Counted from the stretch's first letter, positions 7,494 to 17,473 are shown. The stretch is 49,255 bases of DNA from Bacteroidota bacterium (GCA_004293915.1 RDZG01000061.1:1-49255); one strand, 5' to 3'. Numbers and translations: made by a program. The notes: generated by a model from the sequence alone, not told the origin.

Positions 7494-8600
7494 TTAAAGT
7501 AAATTTTCTAACTTTATCAATTTGTTTCTGAGCCAAAAATCTACAGTTACTAAAGCTGCCATTGCATCTACAATAGGTACTGCACGTGGCAAAACACAAG
7601 GGTCGTGTCTGCCTTTTCCAGAAACCAAAATGGGCTCTAAGGCTTCGTTTACACTTTCTTGATCTTGCATAATTGTTGCTACGGGTTTAAAAGCTACATT
7701 GAAATAAATATCTTCACCATTTGTAATTCCTCCTTGAACACCTCCTGAAAGATTTGTTTTGGTATGCACTTTTCCGCTTTCGGCATAAAACGCATCGTTA
7801 TGTTGCGAACCATAAAGTGAAATGCCTTCGAATCCACTTCCATATTCAAAACCTTTAACAGCATTTATACTCAACATGGCTTTACCTAATTCGGCATGAA
7901 ATTTATCAAAAACAGGTTCTCCCAATCCTGCTGGTACTCCTTTGATTACACAGCTAACTATGCCTCCAATGGTATCAGCTTTTTTGCGTGTATCGTCTAT
8001 CAAATCATACATTTTTTGTGCCATTTCAGCATCGGGGCAACGCACATCGTTTGTTTCGGTTTGTGATAAATCAAGCTGAGTATAATTTTTTTCGAGTTTT
8101 AGTTTTCCTACCTGCGATACATACGCATGAATAGAAACACCAATTTTGGTTAATATTTGTTTGGCTATGGCTCCTGCTGCCACTCTGGCTATGGTTTCAC
8201 GAGCCGAACTTCTGCCTCCACCACGATAATCTCTAACGCCATATTTTGCAAAATAGGTAAAATCGGCATGAGATGGACGAAACGATGTGGCTATATGCGA
8301 ATAGTCTTTGCTTTTTTGGTCGGTGTTAAAAACCACTAATTGAATAGGAGTGCCAGTGGTATAAAATATTCCCGAATCGTCTTTATCGAAAATGCCAGAA
8401 AGTATTTGAAACTCATCGGGTTCTCTGCGTTGGGTTACAATTTTGGATTGACCAGGTTTGCGTCTGTCTAATTCGTATTGAATTTCTTTTAAATCTAACG
8501 CCAAACCAGCGGGGCAGCCATCAATAGTTACGCCTACTGCTTTGCCATGCGATTCGCCATAAGTGGTAATTTTAAATATTTTGCCGTATGTATTTCCCAA
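7494..8600 (-). CDS. aroC: chorismate synthase AroC
   Basis: A 368-residue enzyme that converts 5-enolpyruvylshikimate-3-phosphate to chorismate using reduced FMN, the last common step to aromatic amino acids and folate. The N-terminal signature [10 protein letters not shown] and the basic block R-R-K-P-G-Q bind substrate. The core signature [14 protein letters not shown] is intact, and the C-terminal G-K-G-R-H-D-P-C segment with its flavin-site histidine and aspartate is present. Length is normal. It lies 37 bp upstream of the MORN-like lipoprotein gene on the same strand and may be co-transcribed with it. Confidence 0.96.
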   Translation of the reverse strand: MGNTYGKIFKITTYGESHGKAVGVTIDGCPAGLALDLKEIQYELDRRKPGQSKIVTQRREPDEFQILSGIFDKDDSGIFYTTGTPIQLVVFNTDQKSKDYSHIATSFRPSHADFTYFAKYGVRDYRGGGRSSARETIARVAAGAIAKQILTKIGVSIHAYVSQVGKLKLEKNYTQLDLSQTETNDVRCPDAEMAQKMYDLIDDTRKKADTIGGIVSCVIKGVPAGLGEPVFDKFHAELGKAMLSINAVKGFEYGSGFEGISLYGSQHNDAFYAESGKVHTKTNLSGGVQGGITNGEDIYFNVAFKPVATIMQDQESVNEALEPILVSGKGRHDPCVLPRAVPIVDAMAALVTVDFWLRNKLIKLENLL

Positions 8601-8669
8601 AATCTTTTTTTTGCAAATTTAGTTTATATTAATTTCTCTAGCAAAGTTCAAAAGTTTGATTTTTAGCTA

Positions 8670-9956
8670 TTATAACGTTTTTTGTTTATATTGACTTCCA
8701 TAAACACCATAAAATGCAATATACACATAGCAAAAAACGATAGTTATAAACGAAAATTGCAATCCAAAAAGTGTAGCCAAAGCCACAATAATATATGGAA
8801 CAACTGCTCCACCGGCTATTGAAGTTATTAATAAACCTGCACCTTCTTCGGCAAAATGCCCGAGTCCACTTATGGCTAAAGTAAAAATGGCGGGAAATAA
8901 AATAGAGTTAAAAAAACCTATGGCAATAATCGTTACTATAGCAATTTTTCCTGATGTAATAATCGAAACCAATGCAAAAACAGCGGCTGCTACTGCAAAG
9001 CCAGTAGTTACTTTTCGGAGCGAAATATCTCTTAAGATAAACCCGCCAATAATTCGACCAACCAAGGCACTTCCCCAATAATATTGAATCATTTTTAATG
9101 CTTCTTTTTCTGGAAAAAATCGTCCGCCAACATTTGGTAAACTCACATATTGTACTAAATATGAACCAATTGCAACTTCGGCACCTACATAGGCAAAAAT
9201 AGCAATAGCACCCAAAATGGTATGTTTAACTGTAAAAACAGATGTAATTTGTTTTCTGCCATTGTCAATTAAAATAGGCAATTTATTTGTTTTAATCTCT
9301 GGCAATTTTGAAAAATAAATTAAAACAGCAGTTAAAAAAATCAATAAAGCCATCCATAAATAAGGCATTCGAATATGTTGGGTTTGTATTTCTAAATATT
9401 CATCTACTCCGAGTGTATAAAGTTCGTCAATTGTCATTCCTGTGATGATAAAAAACAAGGAAGTGCTAACCAAAAGCACGCCTAATCTGCCAACAGAATT
9501 AAATATTTGCAAAAAAGTTAAATTCGAAGCAGCTCTGTTTGTATCGCTCGAAAGTACAACATAGCCATTGCCCGAAATTTGCAAAAAAGCTACTCCTGAG
9601 CCAATTATGAATAAAGCTATCAAATAGTTTTGGTAATAATGACTGCCAGTAATGATATAAAAATACATACTTCCAATAGCTGAAAGTAATAAACCAATGT
9701 AAATACCATTTTTATAGCCTAATTTATCTATTAGTTTTGCAGCAGGATAAGACATAAGCAAATACGCAGCAAAAAATGTAAATTGCAACGCCAAAGCTTC
9801 GGAAAATCCGAGTCCAAAATCGTAAAGATGCGGCAAAGTGATGTCGTTTAATTGTGTTAAACAACCCCAAATGAAAAATAATAAAGCTAAAATAATCTTG
9901 TCGAAAAAACCTGTTGAGGCTTTAAAATTTTTTCGGATGTCATACAACGATTGCAT
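8670..9956 (-). CDS. FucP-family sugar:proton symporter (MFS)
   Basis: A 428-residue major facilitator protein with about twelve hydrophobic segments. The first span carries the family pattern F-F-I-W-G-C-L-T-Q-L-N-D, whose Asn-Asp pair is conserved in L-fucose and glucose/galactose permeases, followed by H-L. G-R-I-I-G-G-F-I-L-R in the second half is the matching inter-helix motif. It should import a hexose with protons across the inner membrane. The exact sugar is unknown. A GDP-L-fucose synthase gene occurs 34 kb away, which is only suggestive. It is divergent from pyrD with a 63-bp gap. Confidence 0.85.
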   Translation of the reverse strand: MQSLYDIRKNFKASTGFFDKIILALLFFIWGCLTQLNDITLPHLYDFGLGFSEALALQFTFFAAYLLMSYPAAKLIDKLGYKNGIYIGLLLSAIGSMYFYIITGSHYYQNYLIALFIIGSGVAFLQISGNGYVVLSSDTNRAASNLTFLQIFNSVGRLGVLLVSTSLFFIITGMTIDELYTLGVDEYLEIQTQHIRMPYLWMALLIFLTAVLIYFSKLPEIKTNKLPILIDNGRKQITSVFTVKHTILGAIAIFAYVGAEVAIGSYLVQYVSLPNVGGRFFPEKEALKMIQYYWGSALVGRIIGGFILRDISLRKVTTGFAVAAAVFALVSIITSGKIAIVTIIAIGFFNSILFPAIFTLAISGLGHFAEEGAGLLITSIAGGAVVPYIIVALATLFGLQFSFITIVFCYVYIAFYGVYGSQYKQKTL

Positions 9957-10019
9957 GTTACAATACTAATTTCTTTTTGCGAATTAATTAACTAATTTCT
10001 ACTAAAATAAAACAAAAAC

Positions 10020-11060
10020 GTGTATAAATTAATCATCAAACCATTGCTTTTTTTGATGCAACCCGAAAAAGCACATCATTTTACATTCAATATCTTAAAA
10101 TTTGTATTGGCATTGCCATTTGCAAAAACCATTTGCAAAGCAATGTATGAACCAAAAAATAAGGAAATAGATTTTTTGGGATTAAAATTCAAAAACAAAG
10201 TAGGTTTGGCAGCAGGTTTTGATAAAGATGGAAAACATATTGATGAATTAGCTTGTTTGGGTTTTGGTTTTATCGAAGTTGGCACTGTTACACCACTAGC
10301 TCAGCCTGGCAACGATCAGCCTCGCTTGTTTCGTTTGCCAGAAGATAAAGCCATTATCAACCGCATGGGATTTAATAATCTAGGACTTGAAGAGCTTGTA
10401 AAAAAATTAAAATCACGAAAAACGGACATAATTATTGGTGGAAATATTGGAAAAAACAAAATTACTCCTAACGAAAATGCCACAAGCGATTATCTTAAAT
10501 GCTTCGAAGCACTTTTTCCTTGGGTCGATTATTTTGTGGTAAATGTGAGCTCGCCAAATACACCAAATTTGCGAGAACTGCAAGACAAAGAACCACTTAC
10601 AAAATTATTAACAGAAATTTATGAATTAAATTGCGAATTAGCAAAGCGATATACAAGAAGCAAAAAGCCTGTTTTGCTCAAAATTGCACCCGATTTGAAT
10701 CATGCACAGTTAGATGATATTATAGAAATAGTACAAATTTCAAAAACAGATGGGATTGTGGCCACAAACACAACAATTGGCAGAGAAAACCTAAAAACAG
10801 ATACTAAAACCATAACAGAAATTGCCAATGGTGGATTGAGCGGAAAACCAGTAACATCAAAATCTACGGAGGTTATTCGTTATATTTTTCAAAAAACAAA
10901 CGGAAAATTGCGAATTATTGGCGTTGGAGGCATACATTCGGCAGCCGATGCACAAGAAAAAATTGATGCTGGAGCTTCGCTTGTGCAGCTCTATACTGGA
11001 TTTATTTACGAAGGTCCGAGTTTGATAAAAGAAATTGTTACCTTTGGTAATAATAAATAA
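10020..11060 (+). CDS. pyrD: dihydroorotate dehydrogenase (quinone), class 2
   Basis: A 346-residue enzyme that oxidises dihydroorotate to orotate in pyrimidine synthesis and passes electrons to membrane quinone. An N-terminal amphipathic extension of about 50 residues precedes the barrel, as in class 2 enzymes. The FMN-site segment [10 protein letters not shown] is present, and the catalytic serine is in [12 protein letters not shown]. The C-terminal phosphate-binding G-V-G-G-I-H-S and L-V-Q-L-Y-T-G complete the site. The chosen start is GTG at 10020, which keeps the membrane-associating helix. The gene is followed after 14 bp by a restriction-modification cassette. Confidence 0.94.
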   Translation: MYKLIIKPLLFLMQPEKAHHFTFNILKFVLALPFAKTICKAMYEPKNKEIDFLGLKFKNKVGLAAGFDKDGKHIDELACLGFGFIEVGTVTPLAQPGNDQPRLFRLPEDKAIINRMGFNNLGLEELVKKLKSRKTDIIIGGNIGKNKITPNENATSDYLKCFEALFPWVDYFVVNVSSPNTPNLRELQDKEPLTKLLTEIYELNCELAKRYTRSKKPVLLKIAPDLNHAQLDDIIEIVQISKTDGIVATNTTIGRENLKTDTKTITEIANGGLSGKPVTSKSTEVIRYIFQKTNGKLRIIGVGGIHSAADAQEKIDAGASLVQLYTGFIYEGPSLIKEIVTFGNNK

Positions 11061-11074
11061 AGAAATTTAGATTT

Positions 11075-12085
11075 ATGAAAACCAAATCGAATTACATTGA
11101 CCTATTTTCAGGTGCTGGTGGAATGTCATTAGGTTTTGACCAAGTTGGTTTTAATAATATTTTTTCAATAGATATTGAACCAAGATTTTGCGAAACTTAT
11201 AAAACAAATTTCCCAAAACATAATCTTATCCAAAAAGATATTTCCAAACTTTCCAATCAAGAAATAATATCATTAATTGGAAATCAAATTATTGATGTAA
11301 TAATTGGTGGACCACCTTGCCAAGGTTTCAGTATGGCTGGAAATATCGGAAGAAAATTTATTGATGATTCAAGAAATCAATTATTTAGAGAATTTGCTAG
11401 AATAGTTGAAATAGCTCAACCTACTTACTTTGTAATGGAAAATGTTGCTAGACTTTTTACCCACAATAATGGAGAAACAAAAAAAGAAATTATTGAGCTT
11501 TTCAAAAAAATGAATTACAATGTTGATTGCAAAGTTGTAAATACAGCAGATTTTGGAATTCCTCAAGTTAGAAATAGAGTTTTATTTATTGGAAATAGAA
11601 TTTCAAACAATATTGCTTTTCCAACAAAAACAATTGTTAAACCGATTTCAATAAAAGAAGCTATTGACAAACTTCCTAAACTTAAATCTGGCGAAAAATC
11701 AAATATTCCTAATCATATTTCCATGAAACATTCAGTGCAAATGCTTGAAAAAATGAAATATGTTTCAGATGGAGGAAATAGGCACGAAATTCCAGAATTA
11801 ATAAGACCAAAAAGTGGTGATGTCAGAAAATATATAAGATACAAGAGCACAGAACCTGCGGTTTGTGTAACTGGTGATATGAGAAAAATATTTCATTATT
11901 CACAAAACAGAGCATTGACAGTTAGAGAATTAGCAACGCTACAAACCTTTCCGTTAGATTTTATATTTAAAGGTTCTACAATTTCTCAACAACAACAAGT
12001 TGGAAATTCAGTTCCTCCAATTTTAGCAAAGGAAATTGCATTAACTATTAAAAAAATGATGAAAAATGATGCACAAATTTCCTAA
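11075..12085 (+). CDS. C5-cytosine DNA methyltransferase
   Basis: A 336-residue m5C methyltransferase with motifs in the classical order: F-S-G-A-G-G (11-16) binds AdoMet, G-G-P-P-C-Q-G-F-S has the catalytic Cys82, E-N-V is at 122-124, Q-V-R-N-R-V near 165, and Q-V-G-N-S-V-P-P (308-315) closes the fold. The variable region before the last motif is the target recognition domain. It begins 14 bp after pyrD and its last 20 bp overlap the next methylase gene, which has the reverse methylation chemistry. The pair would protect the two strands of an asymmetric site. Codon use is more AT-rich than in pyrD and hisA, consistent with acquisition. Confidence 0.93.
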   Translation: MKTKSNYIDLFSGAGGMSLGFDQVGFNNIFSIDIEPRFCETYKTNFPKHNLIQKDISKLSNQEIISLIGNQIIDVIIGGPPCQGFSMAGNIGRKFIDDSRNQLFREFARIVEIAQPTYFVMENVARLFTHNNGETKKEIIELFKKMNYNVDCKVVNTADFGIPQVRNRVLFIGNRISNNIAFPTKTIVKPISIKEAIDKLPKLKSGEKSNIPNHISMKHSVQMLEKMKYVSDGGNRHEIPELIRPKSGDVRKYIRYKSTEPAVCVTGDMRKIFHYSQNRALTVRELATLQTFPLDFIFKGSTISQQQQVGNSVPPILAKEIALTIKKMMKNDAQIS

Positions 12086-13118
12086 AATAAATTTTATTGG
12101 CAATAAAGAAAAAATTGCTAAATGGATTACAGATTATTTTCCAAAAGATGCCGAAAGTATTTTTGATGCTTTTTCAGGTGGTAGTTCTGTAAGTTATCAA
12201 TCTAAAATGAAAGGATTAAAAGTAATTTCTAATGATATTTTAAAAATAAACTATTTACTATCTAAAGCATTAATTGAAAATAATTCAACTAAACTTTCTT
12301 ATGAAGATGTAGAAATACTATTTTCGGGAGTACCTAAAGAAGGTTTTATGTTTAATAATTATTCCGAAGTATTTTTCTTTCCTAAAGAATGTGCAGCATT
12401 AGATTTATACAGAGAAAATATCGAAAAACTAGATTCAGAATATAAAAAAGCGCTGGCATTAGTCTTAATGCGAAGAGCAATGATTCGTAAAATGCCTTAT
12501 TCACGTTTCAATATCAATTGGGATAAAATCGTTCAATTAAGAGATGAAAAATACAGCTATGAAAAATACAAACGAAAAAGAGCCTATCACAACCAATCAT
12601 TCAAATCTCTTTTTATTGAAAACGTAAGCGAATATAATAGAGCTGTTTTCGATAATAATAAAGAAAATCTATCTTTAAATGATGATATTTTTAATATTTT
12701 AGATAATGTAAAAGCAGATGTTATTTATTTAGACCCTCCTTATACAGGAACAATGAATGATTACTTTGGGTTTTATGGTATGTTAGATGAGTATATTGTT
12801 GGAAAAAAATTACAGCCTTTTGAAAATAATTTCATTGATAAAAAAACTTCAATTGCATTATTTGACAAGCTATTTTCTAAATTAAATAATTTTAAGTATT
12901 GGTATTTAAGTTATAATAATTCTTCTTATCCAACTAAAGAACAACTTGTCAAACTTTTAGGCAACTATTCAAACAATGTACAATTAGTTGAAAAGCCACA
13001 CATTTATAAAATTACAGGAAAAGAGAACAAAAAAGTAAATATGGAATATTTGTTTATTGTTGAAAACACAAATCTAACTTCTAAAACAGAATTGGCTTAT
13101 GAGCGAGCAGAATTATGA
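12066..13118 (+). CDS. D12-class N6-adenine DNA methyltransferase
   Basis: A 350-residue m6A methyltransferase of the alpha (Dam/D12) class. Motif X F-I-G-N-K (10-14) and motif I D-A-F-S-G-G (34-39) come first and the catalytic D-P-P-Y (223-226, in V-I-Y-L-D-P-P-Y) last, the alpha order. The central helical region (90-200) should hold target recognition. It overlaps the m5C gene by 20 bp and the HNH nuclease gene by 20 bp, so all three are translated from one mRNA. One m5C and one m6A enzyme per nuclease is the arrangement of type IIS systems such as HphI and MnlI. The recognition sequence here is unknown. Confidence 0.9.
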   Translation: MMHKFPKINFIGNKEKIAKWITDYFPKDAESIFDAFSGGSSVSYQSKMKGLKVISNDILKINYLLSKALIENNSTKLSYEDVEILFSGVPKEGFMFNNYSEVFFFPKECAALDLYRENIEKLDSEYKKALALVLMRRAMIRKMPYSRFNINWDKIVQLRDEKYSYEKYKRKRAYHNQSFKSLFIENVSEYNRAVFDNNKENLSLNDDIFNILDNVKADVIYLDPPYTGTMNDYFGFYGMLDEYIVGKKLQPFENNFIDKKTSIALFDKLFSKLNNFKYWYLSYNNSSYPTKEQLVKLLGNYSNNVQLVEKPHIYKITGKENKKVNMEYLFIVENTNLTSKTELAYERAEL

Positions 13119-14202
13119 AGAATATTGGAAATTAACTCTCGAATACACTGATTTTAATGATGAAAATTTTTTTTTGACATTAAAAATGGTCGTTGACAAG
13201 ATAGATGAATTAAATCAAAATGGTATTTATGTATATAATCCAGGCGACAATAAAGAATTACAATTAGCAATTCTTAGCAAACTACCTAAATCATCTGATA
13301 ATTTAAATAATCAGTTGGGTTCTACTAGAAAAGCAATTAATCAATGTATAAAATTAGGTTTTGTTAACCCTGGATATCAATCATACCATCCAAATACTAG
13401 AGAATATCTAGAAGCAAAAACTATTAGAAAAAGGAAAACTATTTTTTCTAAAATAGTTTATTCAAATGCAAAATTTAATAGTTCAGTTACAACTTTCCAC
13501 AATTGGAATCAAATTACATTTTTAATTGATACATTAGTAGAAGTAGGAAAGCTAACAAAAGAAGAAATTATTGCATTGATGTTAGTTGATATTGGAAATG
13601 TAAAAAAAGGTTACTTAACAAGAATTGAATTAAACCATTATGTTATAATTGCTAATCAAATAAATTTCATTGAGAGAAAATACAATCAAATTGGGTATTT
13701 AACAAACCTATTGCGAAAACTTGATGACATCATTTTTGTAAAAAATGAATTATATTTTACTGAAGATGCAAAACAAATTTTTGGTGAAAATCTTGAAATT
13801 ACAACAAGAAAAAGAAATCCATATTTACATTTGATATATAAAAACCAACTCAAAGAAGAAAGTTTTTCCGTTTATCAAATTGAAAATTGTATGGTTGAAA
13901 AGTTGCCTTATCCTACTTTAATTGCAAGCCATATTAAACCATTTATTAAATGTGATGAAAATGAAGCATATGATGTAAATAATGGAATCTTGCTAAGTAG
14001 AAACATTGATAGTCTTTTTGATTTAGGCTACATAACATTTAGTGATGCGGGAGAAATTATTTTCGCAACTAAACTTAAACAAGAAGTTAAAGACTTTATT
14101 TCAAATTATTCTTTAGACAATAGATTCATAAACGCTAAAAGATTGGAATATTTAGACTATCATAGAAATGAGGTTTTTGAAAAAAGATATATTTACGCCT
14201 AA
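13099..14202 (+). CDS. restriction endonuclease with C-terminal HNH nuclease domain
   Basis: A 367-residue protein, last gene of the cassette. Residues 1-230 have no recognised fold and probably bind DNA. The C-terminal region is an HNH_2-type nuclease: L-I-A-S-H-I-K-P (His278 in 277-281), then D-V-N-N-G-I-L-L (Asn295), then N-I-D-S-L-F-D-L-G with Asp304 at the place where the third residue of the H-N-H set is expected, and a final beta-strand segment Y-I-T-F. Substitution of that last histidine by another polar residue is seen in related restriction HNH proteins. With two methylase genes of different chemistry directly upstream, a type IIS enzyme cutting beside an asymmetric site is the simplest reading. 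Confidence 0.8.
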   Translation: MSEQNYEEYWKLTLEYTDFNDENFFLTLKMVVDKIDELNQNGIYVYNPGDNKELQLAILSKLPKSSDNLNNQLGSTRKAINQCIKLGFVNPGYQSYHPNTREYLEAKTIRKRKTIFSKIVYSNAKFNSSVTTFHNWNQITFLIDTLVEVGKLTKEEIIALMLVDIGNVKKGYLTRIELNHYVIIANQINFIERKYNQIGYLTNLLRKLDDIIFVKNELYFTEDAKQIFGENLEITTRKRNPYLHLIYKNQLKEESFSVYQIENCMVEKLPYPTLIASHIKPFIKCDENEAYDVNNGILLSRNIDSLFDLGYITFSDAGEIIFATKLKQEVKDFISNYSLDNRFINAKRLEYLDYHRNEVFEKRYIYA

Positions 14203-14222
14203 TTGCATTAATACCCTAACCC

Positions 14223-14945
14223 ATGTTTTATATTATTCCAGCTATTGATATTATTGATGGCAAATGCGTGCGACTAACCCAAGGCGATTATGCTCAAGTA
14301 ACTGAATATCACACAGATCCGCTCGAAGTAGCCAAAATGTTTGAAGACAATGGCATCAAACGTTTGCATTTGGTAGATTTAGATGGAGCCAAACAAAAGC
14401 AAATTGTAAACCACAAGGTGTTAGAAAAAATTGCATCGAAAACAAAGCTAGATATAGATTTTGGTGGTGGATTGCAATCAGATAAAGATTTGCAGATAGC
14501 CTTCGAGTCTGGTGCAAAACAAATTACAGGTGGCAGCATTGCGGTAAAAAATCCAGTTTTGTTTTTTGAATGGCTCAAAAAATTTGGAGCCGAAAAAATT
14601 ATATTAGGTGCCGATGCCAAAGATAGAAAAATTGCAGTTAGCGGTTGGCAAGAATCTTCAGGCATTCCAATTTTTGATTTTTTAGAAGAATACACAAATA
14701 AAGGTGTAAAATATTGTATCAGTACTGATGTTGCCAAAGATGGAATGATGCAAGGACCATCGGTTGATTTATACAAAGAAATGAATCAATTGTTCCCAAA
14801 ACTGCAAATTATTGCAAGTGGAGGAGTGAGCAAAATGGCTGATATCGAAGAACTTGCTGCTTTAAATATTTATGGCGTAGTAGTTGGCAAAGCCATTTAT
14901 GAAGGCAAAATCAGCATGAAAAATATAGCAGATTTTTATAAATAA
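14223..14945 (+). CDS. hisA: HisA, ProFAR isomerase
   Basis: A 240-residue beta/alpha-barrel that isomerises the 5'-phosphoribosyl-formimino intermediate in histidine biosynthesis. The catalytic aspartates are Asp9 (P-A-I-D-I-I-D-G-K) and Asp131 (L-G-A-D-A-K-D). Phosphate-binding turns are D-F-G-G-G-L-Q near 79-85 and I-A-S-G-G-V-S near 202-206. Length is normal. No other his gene is in the window: upstream is the restriction cassette (20 bp) and downstream the convergent ThuA-like gene (3 bp). The cassette may have been inserted just upstream of it. Confidence 0.94.
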   Translation: MFYIIPAIDIIDGKCVRLTQGDYAQVTEYHTDPLEVAKMFEDNGIKRLHLVDLDGAKQKQIVNHKVLEKIASKTKLDIDFGGGLQSDKDLQIAFESGAKQITGGSIAVKNPVLFFEWLKKFGAEKIILGADAKDRKIAVSGWQESSGIPIFDFLEEYTNKGVKYCISTDVAKDGMMQGPSVDLYKEMNQLFPKLQIIASGGVSKMADIEELAALNIYGVVVGKAIYEGKISMKNIADFYK

Positions 14946-14948
14946 ATC

Positions 14949-15668
14949 TTATTCGCCAATCGCATATTTTACTCCACCTGCAAGATGTTTTAAAAACAAA
15001 TCTTCAGAATAACTTTCGTTGGTATGCCCAAGTGCTGTGTACCAAGCCCTGCCGCCATCAAAAGCATGGTACCAACACATTGGATGCGTTTTTTCAACGC
15101 CATGAGTACCACCTAGATAAGTTTTTTCGTCAATTTTAATTAGCAAATTTGTTTTAGGATTTAGGTTTTTAAAATTATACCACTCATCGGTACGTTGCCA
15201 AATCAACGGCAGCATTTTAGTAGAGGCATGATCTGTATTTGTTAAATGCAAATCTGCCGTTTGTATGGCCGGATGTCCATTGAAATTACCGCCAACCAAA
15301 CTCACAAACCATTGCCATTCGTATTCGCAATCACTAGCTGCATGCACACCCACAAATCCATTTCCTTTTTTTATAAATCGCTCAAATGCAGCTTGTTGAT
15401 CGTTATTTAATATATCGCCAGTTGTACTCAAAAAAACCACTGCTTTATATTTTTTTAAATTTAAGTCGGTAAATTTAGAAGCATCTTCGGTTGTATCTAC
15501 ATTAATATTATATGTTTTGCCAAGTTTCAAAAATGCTTCTTTTCCATATTTTATAGATTCGTGCCTAAACGCAGCCGTTTTAGAAAATACTAAAACCGAA
15601 ACGGAGCCATTTTTGCAGGTAAACAAAAAAAATAGTGGCAAAAAATATAAAAAAGACTTTGTTTTCAT
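14949..15668 (-). CDS. ThuA-like domain lipoprotein
   Basis: A 239-residue protein with a signal sequence ending in the lipobox L-F-T-C, so probably a lipoprotein. The rest is a ThuA (glutamine amidotransferase-like) domain: V-L-V-F-S-K-T-A-A-F-R-H, the strand Y-K-A-V-V-F-L-S-T-T-G-D, the turn G-N-G-F-V-G-V-H-A-A-S-D with the conserved histidine, and the C-terminal P-M-C-W-Y-H and A-W-Y-T-A-L-G-H-T. In Bacteroidota such proteins occur with carbohydrate catabolism, and the biochemical role is not settled. The stop codon lies 3 bp from that of convergent hisA. Confidence 0.85.
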   Translation of the reverse strand: MKTKSFLYFLPLFFLFTCKNGSVSVLVFSKTAAFRHESIKYGKEAFLKLGKTYNINVDTTEDASKFTDLNLKKYKAVVFLSTTGDILNNDQQAAFERFIKKGNGFVGVHAASDCEYEWQWFVSLVGGNFNGHPAIQTADLHLTNTDHASTKMLPLIWQRTDEWYNFKNLNPKTNLLIKIDEKTYLGGTHGVEKTHPMCWYHAFDGGRAWYTALGHTNESYSEDLFLKHLAGGVKYAIGE

Positions 15669-15781
15669 GGATAATTATTGCTGAATATTTATCAAAATAG
15701 CCAATTTAAACCGTGAGAAACAAATTTTGGAGAAAAAAGTATTTTTTTGAGAAATAATTTTTATCAACACAATCAAACTGC

Positions 15782-15789
15782 TATCTTTG
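15782..15789 (+). promoter_or_regulatory. -7 box of prs promoter
   Basis: TATCTTTG is a perfect match to the Bacteroidota TAnnTTTG element, 29 bases upstream of the ATG at 15819. Its position rules out the longer reading frame that could begin at TTG 15747, because that start would lie upstream of the transcript. Confidence 0.7.
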
Positions 15790-15818
15790 CACCCCGTTTC
15801 AAAAAAGATACTTTACAA

Positions 15819-16748
15819 ATGCCTTCAAGTGTAAAATTGTATGCTGGTACTTCGTCCCAATATTTAGCCGAAAAAATTGCTAAAGCCTATGGCGATAAAC
15901 TAGGAATGATTACCCATCAGCAGTTTAGCGATGGCGAATTGTTTGTTAGTTATGACGAATCTGTACGTGGAATGGAGTTGTTTTTAATACAATCTACATT
16001 TCCAACAGCCGATAATTTGATGCAGTTGATGATAATGATTGATGCTGCAAAACGAGCTTCCGCAAAATATGTAACCGCAGTTGTTCCTTATTTTGGATAT
16101 GCTCGTCAAGACAGAAAAGACAAACCCAGAGTTGCTATTACAGCAAAGTTGGTTGCAAATATACTTTCAGCTGCTGGAGCTGATAGACTTATGACATGCG
16201 ATTTGCATGCAGGTCAGATTCAAGGTTTTTTTGATATTCCTGTCGATCATTTAGATGGTTCGGCATTGTTTATTCCGTATATTCAATCTTTAAAACTCGA
16301 AAATTTAGTGATTGCATCGCCTGATGTGGGTGGTTTGACTCGTGCCAGAGCCTATGCAAAAATTTTGAATTGCGAATTAGTTGTGGTTGATAAACACCGC
16401 AAAAAAGCCAATGAAATTGCTTCGATGCAATTAATTGGAAATGTAGAAGATGCCAATGTTATCTTGATTGATGATTTGGTTGATACTGGAGGCACAATTT
16501 GCAAAGCAGCAGCATTATTAAAAGAAAAAGGTGCTAAAACGGTACGTGCTTTTTGTACACATCCGATTTTATCAGGCAAAGCCTATGATAATATAAATGG
16601 TTCGGTTTTAGAAGAAATGGTCGTTTCTGATACCATTCCATTGAAACAAGAAAGTTCAAAAATAAAAGTAATTACCGTTGCAAATTTATTTGCACTGGCT
16701 ATCAAAAAAGTGCACGAACATGGGTCGGTTAGTTCGTTATTTCTTTAG
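15819..16748 (+). CDS. prs: ribose-phosphate pyrophosphokinase (PRPP synthetase)
   Basis: A 309-residue enzyme that makes PRPP from ribose 5-phosphate and ATP, feeding purine, pyrimidine, histidine and NAD synthesis. The start ATG 15819 gives the usual M-P-S-S-V-K-L-Y-A-G-T beginning and a family-typical length; an upstream TTG in frame is excluded by the promoter. Motifs: F-S-D-G-E near 37, Y-F-G-Y-A-R-Q-D-R-K near 98-107 for ATP, D-L-H-A-G-Q-I-Q-G-F-F-D, and the PRPP-binding loop V-I-L-I-D-D-L-V-D-T-G-G-T. rplY follows after 39 bp, the usual prs-rplY pairing. Confidence 0.95.
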   Translation: MPSSVKLYAGTSSQYLAEKIAKAYGDKLGMITHQQFSDGELFVSYDESVRGMELFLIQSTFPTADNLMQLMIMIDAAKRASAKYVTAVVPYFGYARQDRKDKPRVAITAKLVANILSAAGADRLMTCDLHAGQIQGFFDIPVDHLDGSALFIPYIQSLKLENLVIASPDVGGLTRARAYAKILNCELVVVDKHRKKANEIASMQLIGNVEDANVILIDDLVDTGGTICKAAALLKEKGAKTVRAFCTHPILSGKAYDNINGSVLEEMVVSDTIPLKQESSKIKVITVANLFALAIKKVHEHGSVSSLFL

Positions 16749-16787
16749 TATTTAATTTTAATTTCACATATAAAACAAGTAGTAAAA

Positions 16788-17366
16788 ATGAAAACAGTAG
16801 AGATTATAGGGTTTAAAAGAGCAAATCTTACTAAGTCGCAATTATCAACCCTTCGTTATGATGGTAACATACCTGCAGTGCTTTATGGTGGTGGTTTAAA
16901 TATTCAATTTCACGCTCCAGCGGCATTATTCAAAGATTTGATTTATACGCCAGAAGCTAAGTTTGTTAAACTTAACATCGAGGGTACAGAATATAAAGCT
17001 ATCAAGCAAGAAATCCAATTTCATCCAGTAAACGACATGGTTATGCATGTTGATTTTTTATTGTTAGAAGATGGAAAAGAAGTAAAAATGAATATTCCAG
17101 TTGCGTTGAAAGGTACTGCAAGTGGTGTTTTAAAAGGTGGTAAATTGGTTCAACGCCTAAAACATATTGTTGTAAAAGCATTGCCTAAAAACATGCCAGA
17201 ACTTATCGAATTAGATGTTACAAATCTTGAAGTAGGAAAAGCCATTCGTGTTTCTGATATTGAAACCAAAAACTTTTCTGTGCTTAAAACAGCTGCTACT
17301 CCAATTGCTGCTGTCGAAATGACACGTGCAATGAAAGAAGTAGCTCCTGCGGATGCTAAAAAATAA
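16788..17366 (+). CDS. rplY: 50S ribosomal protein L25/CTC
   Basis: A 192-residue protein of the two-domain CTC form of bL25, which binds 5S rRNA in the large subunit. The N-terminal L25 domain has I-P-A-V-L-Y-G-G-G and the E-x-K-x-x-I-Q-F-H-P-V-N-D motif. The C-terminal TL5-like domain covers about 95-180. It ends in a short alanine- and lysine-rich tail. It lies 39 bp after prs and ahead of a strong hairpin, so prs-rplY is a two-gene unit. A peptidyl-tRNA hydrolase gene, often the next gene, is absent here. Confidence 0.93.
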   Translation: MKTVEIIGFKRANLTKSQLSTLRYDGNIPAVLYGGGLNIQFHAPAALFKDLIYTPEAKFVKLNIEGTEYKAIKQEIQFHPVNDMVMHVDFLLLEDGKEVKMNIPVALKGTASGVLKGGKLVQRLKHIVVKALPKNMPELIELDVTNLEVGKAIRVSDIETKNFSVLKTAATPIAAVEMTRAMKEVAPADAKK

Positions 17367-17384
17367 TAGCTTACATTAATTAAT

Positions 17385-17418
17385 AAAATCTCATGTTTTG
17401 AAAAAAGCATGAGATTTT
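17385..17418 (+). terminator. terminator of prs-rplY
   Basis: AAAATCTCATG (17385-17395) pairs perfectly with CATGAGATTTT (17408-17418) over a 12-nt loop, and T-rich sequence follows. It starts 18 bases after the rplY stop codon. Confidence 0.8.
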
Positions 17419-17473
17419 GTTGTTATTTTAGTTAGATGAATATTTTTAATAAGCTTAATTTCATTTCCATACT

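Noticed and set aside
14309-14776. A 155-residue minus-strand ORF
   Set aside because: It lies wholly antisense to hisA, whose catalytic motifs are clear, and has no recognisable protein features.
15747-15818. An N-terminal extension of PRPP synthetase starting at TTG 15747
   Set aside because: A consensus -7 box lies at 15782-15789, inside this extension, and the family-typical N terminus begins at ATG 15819.
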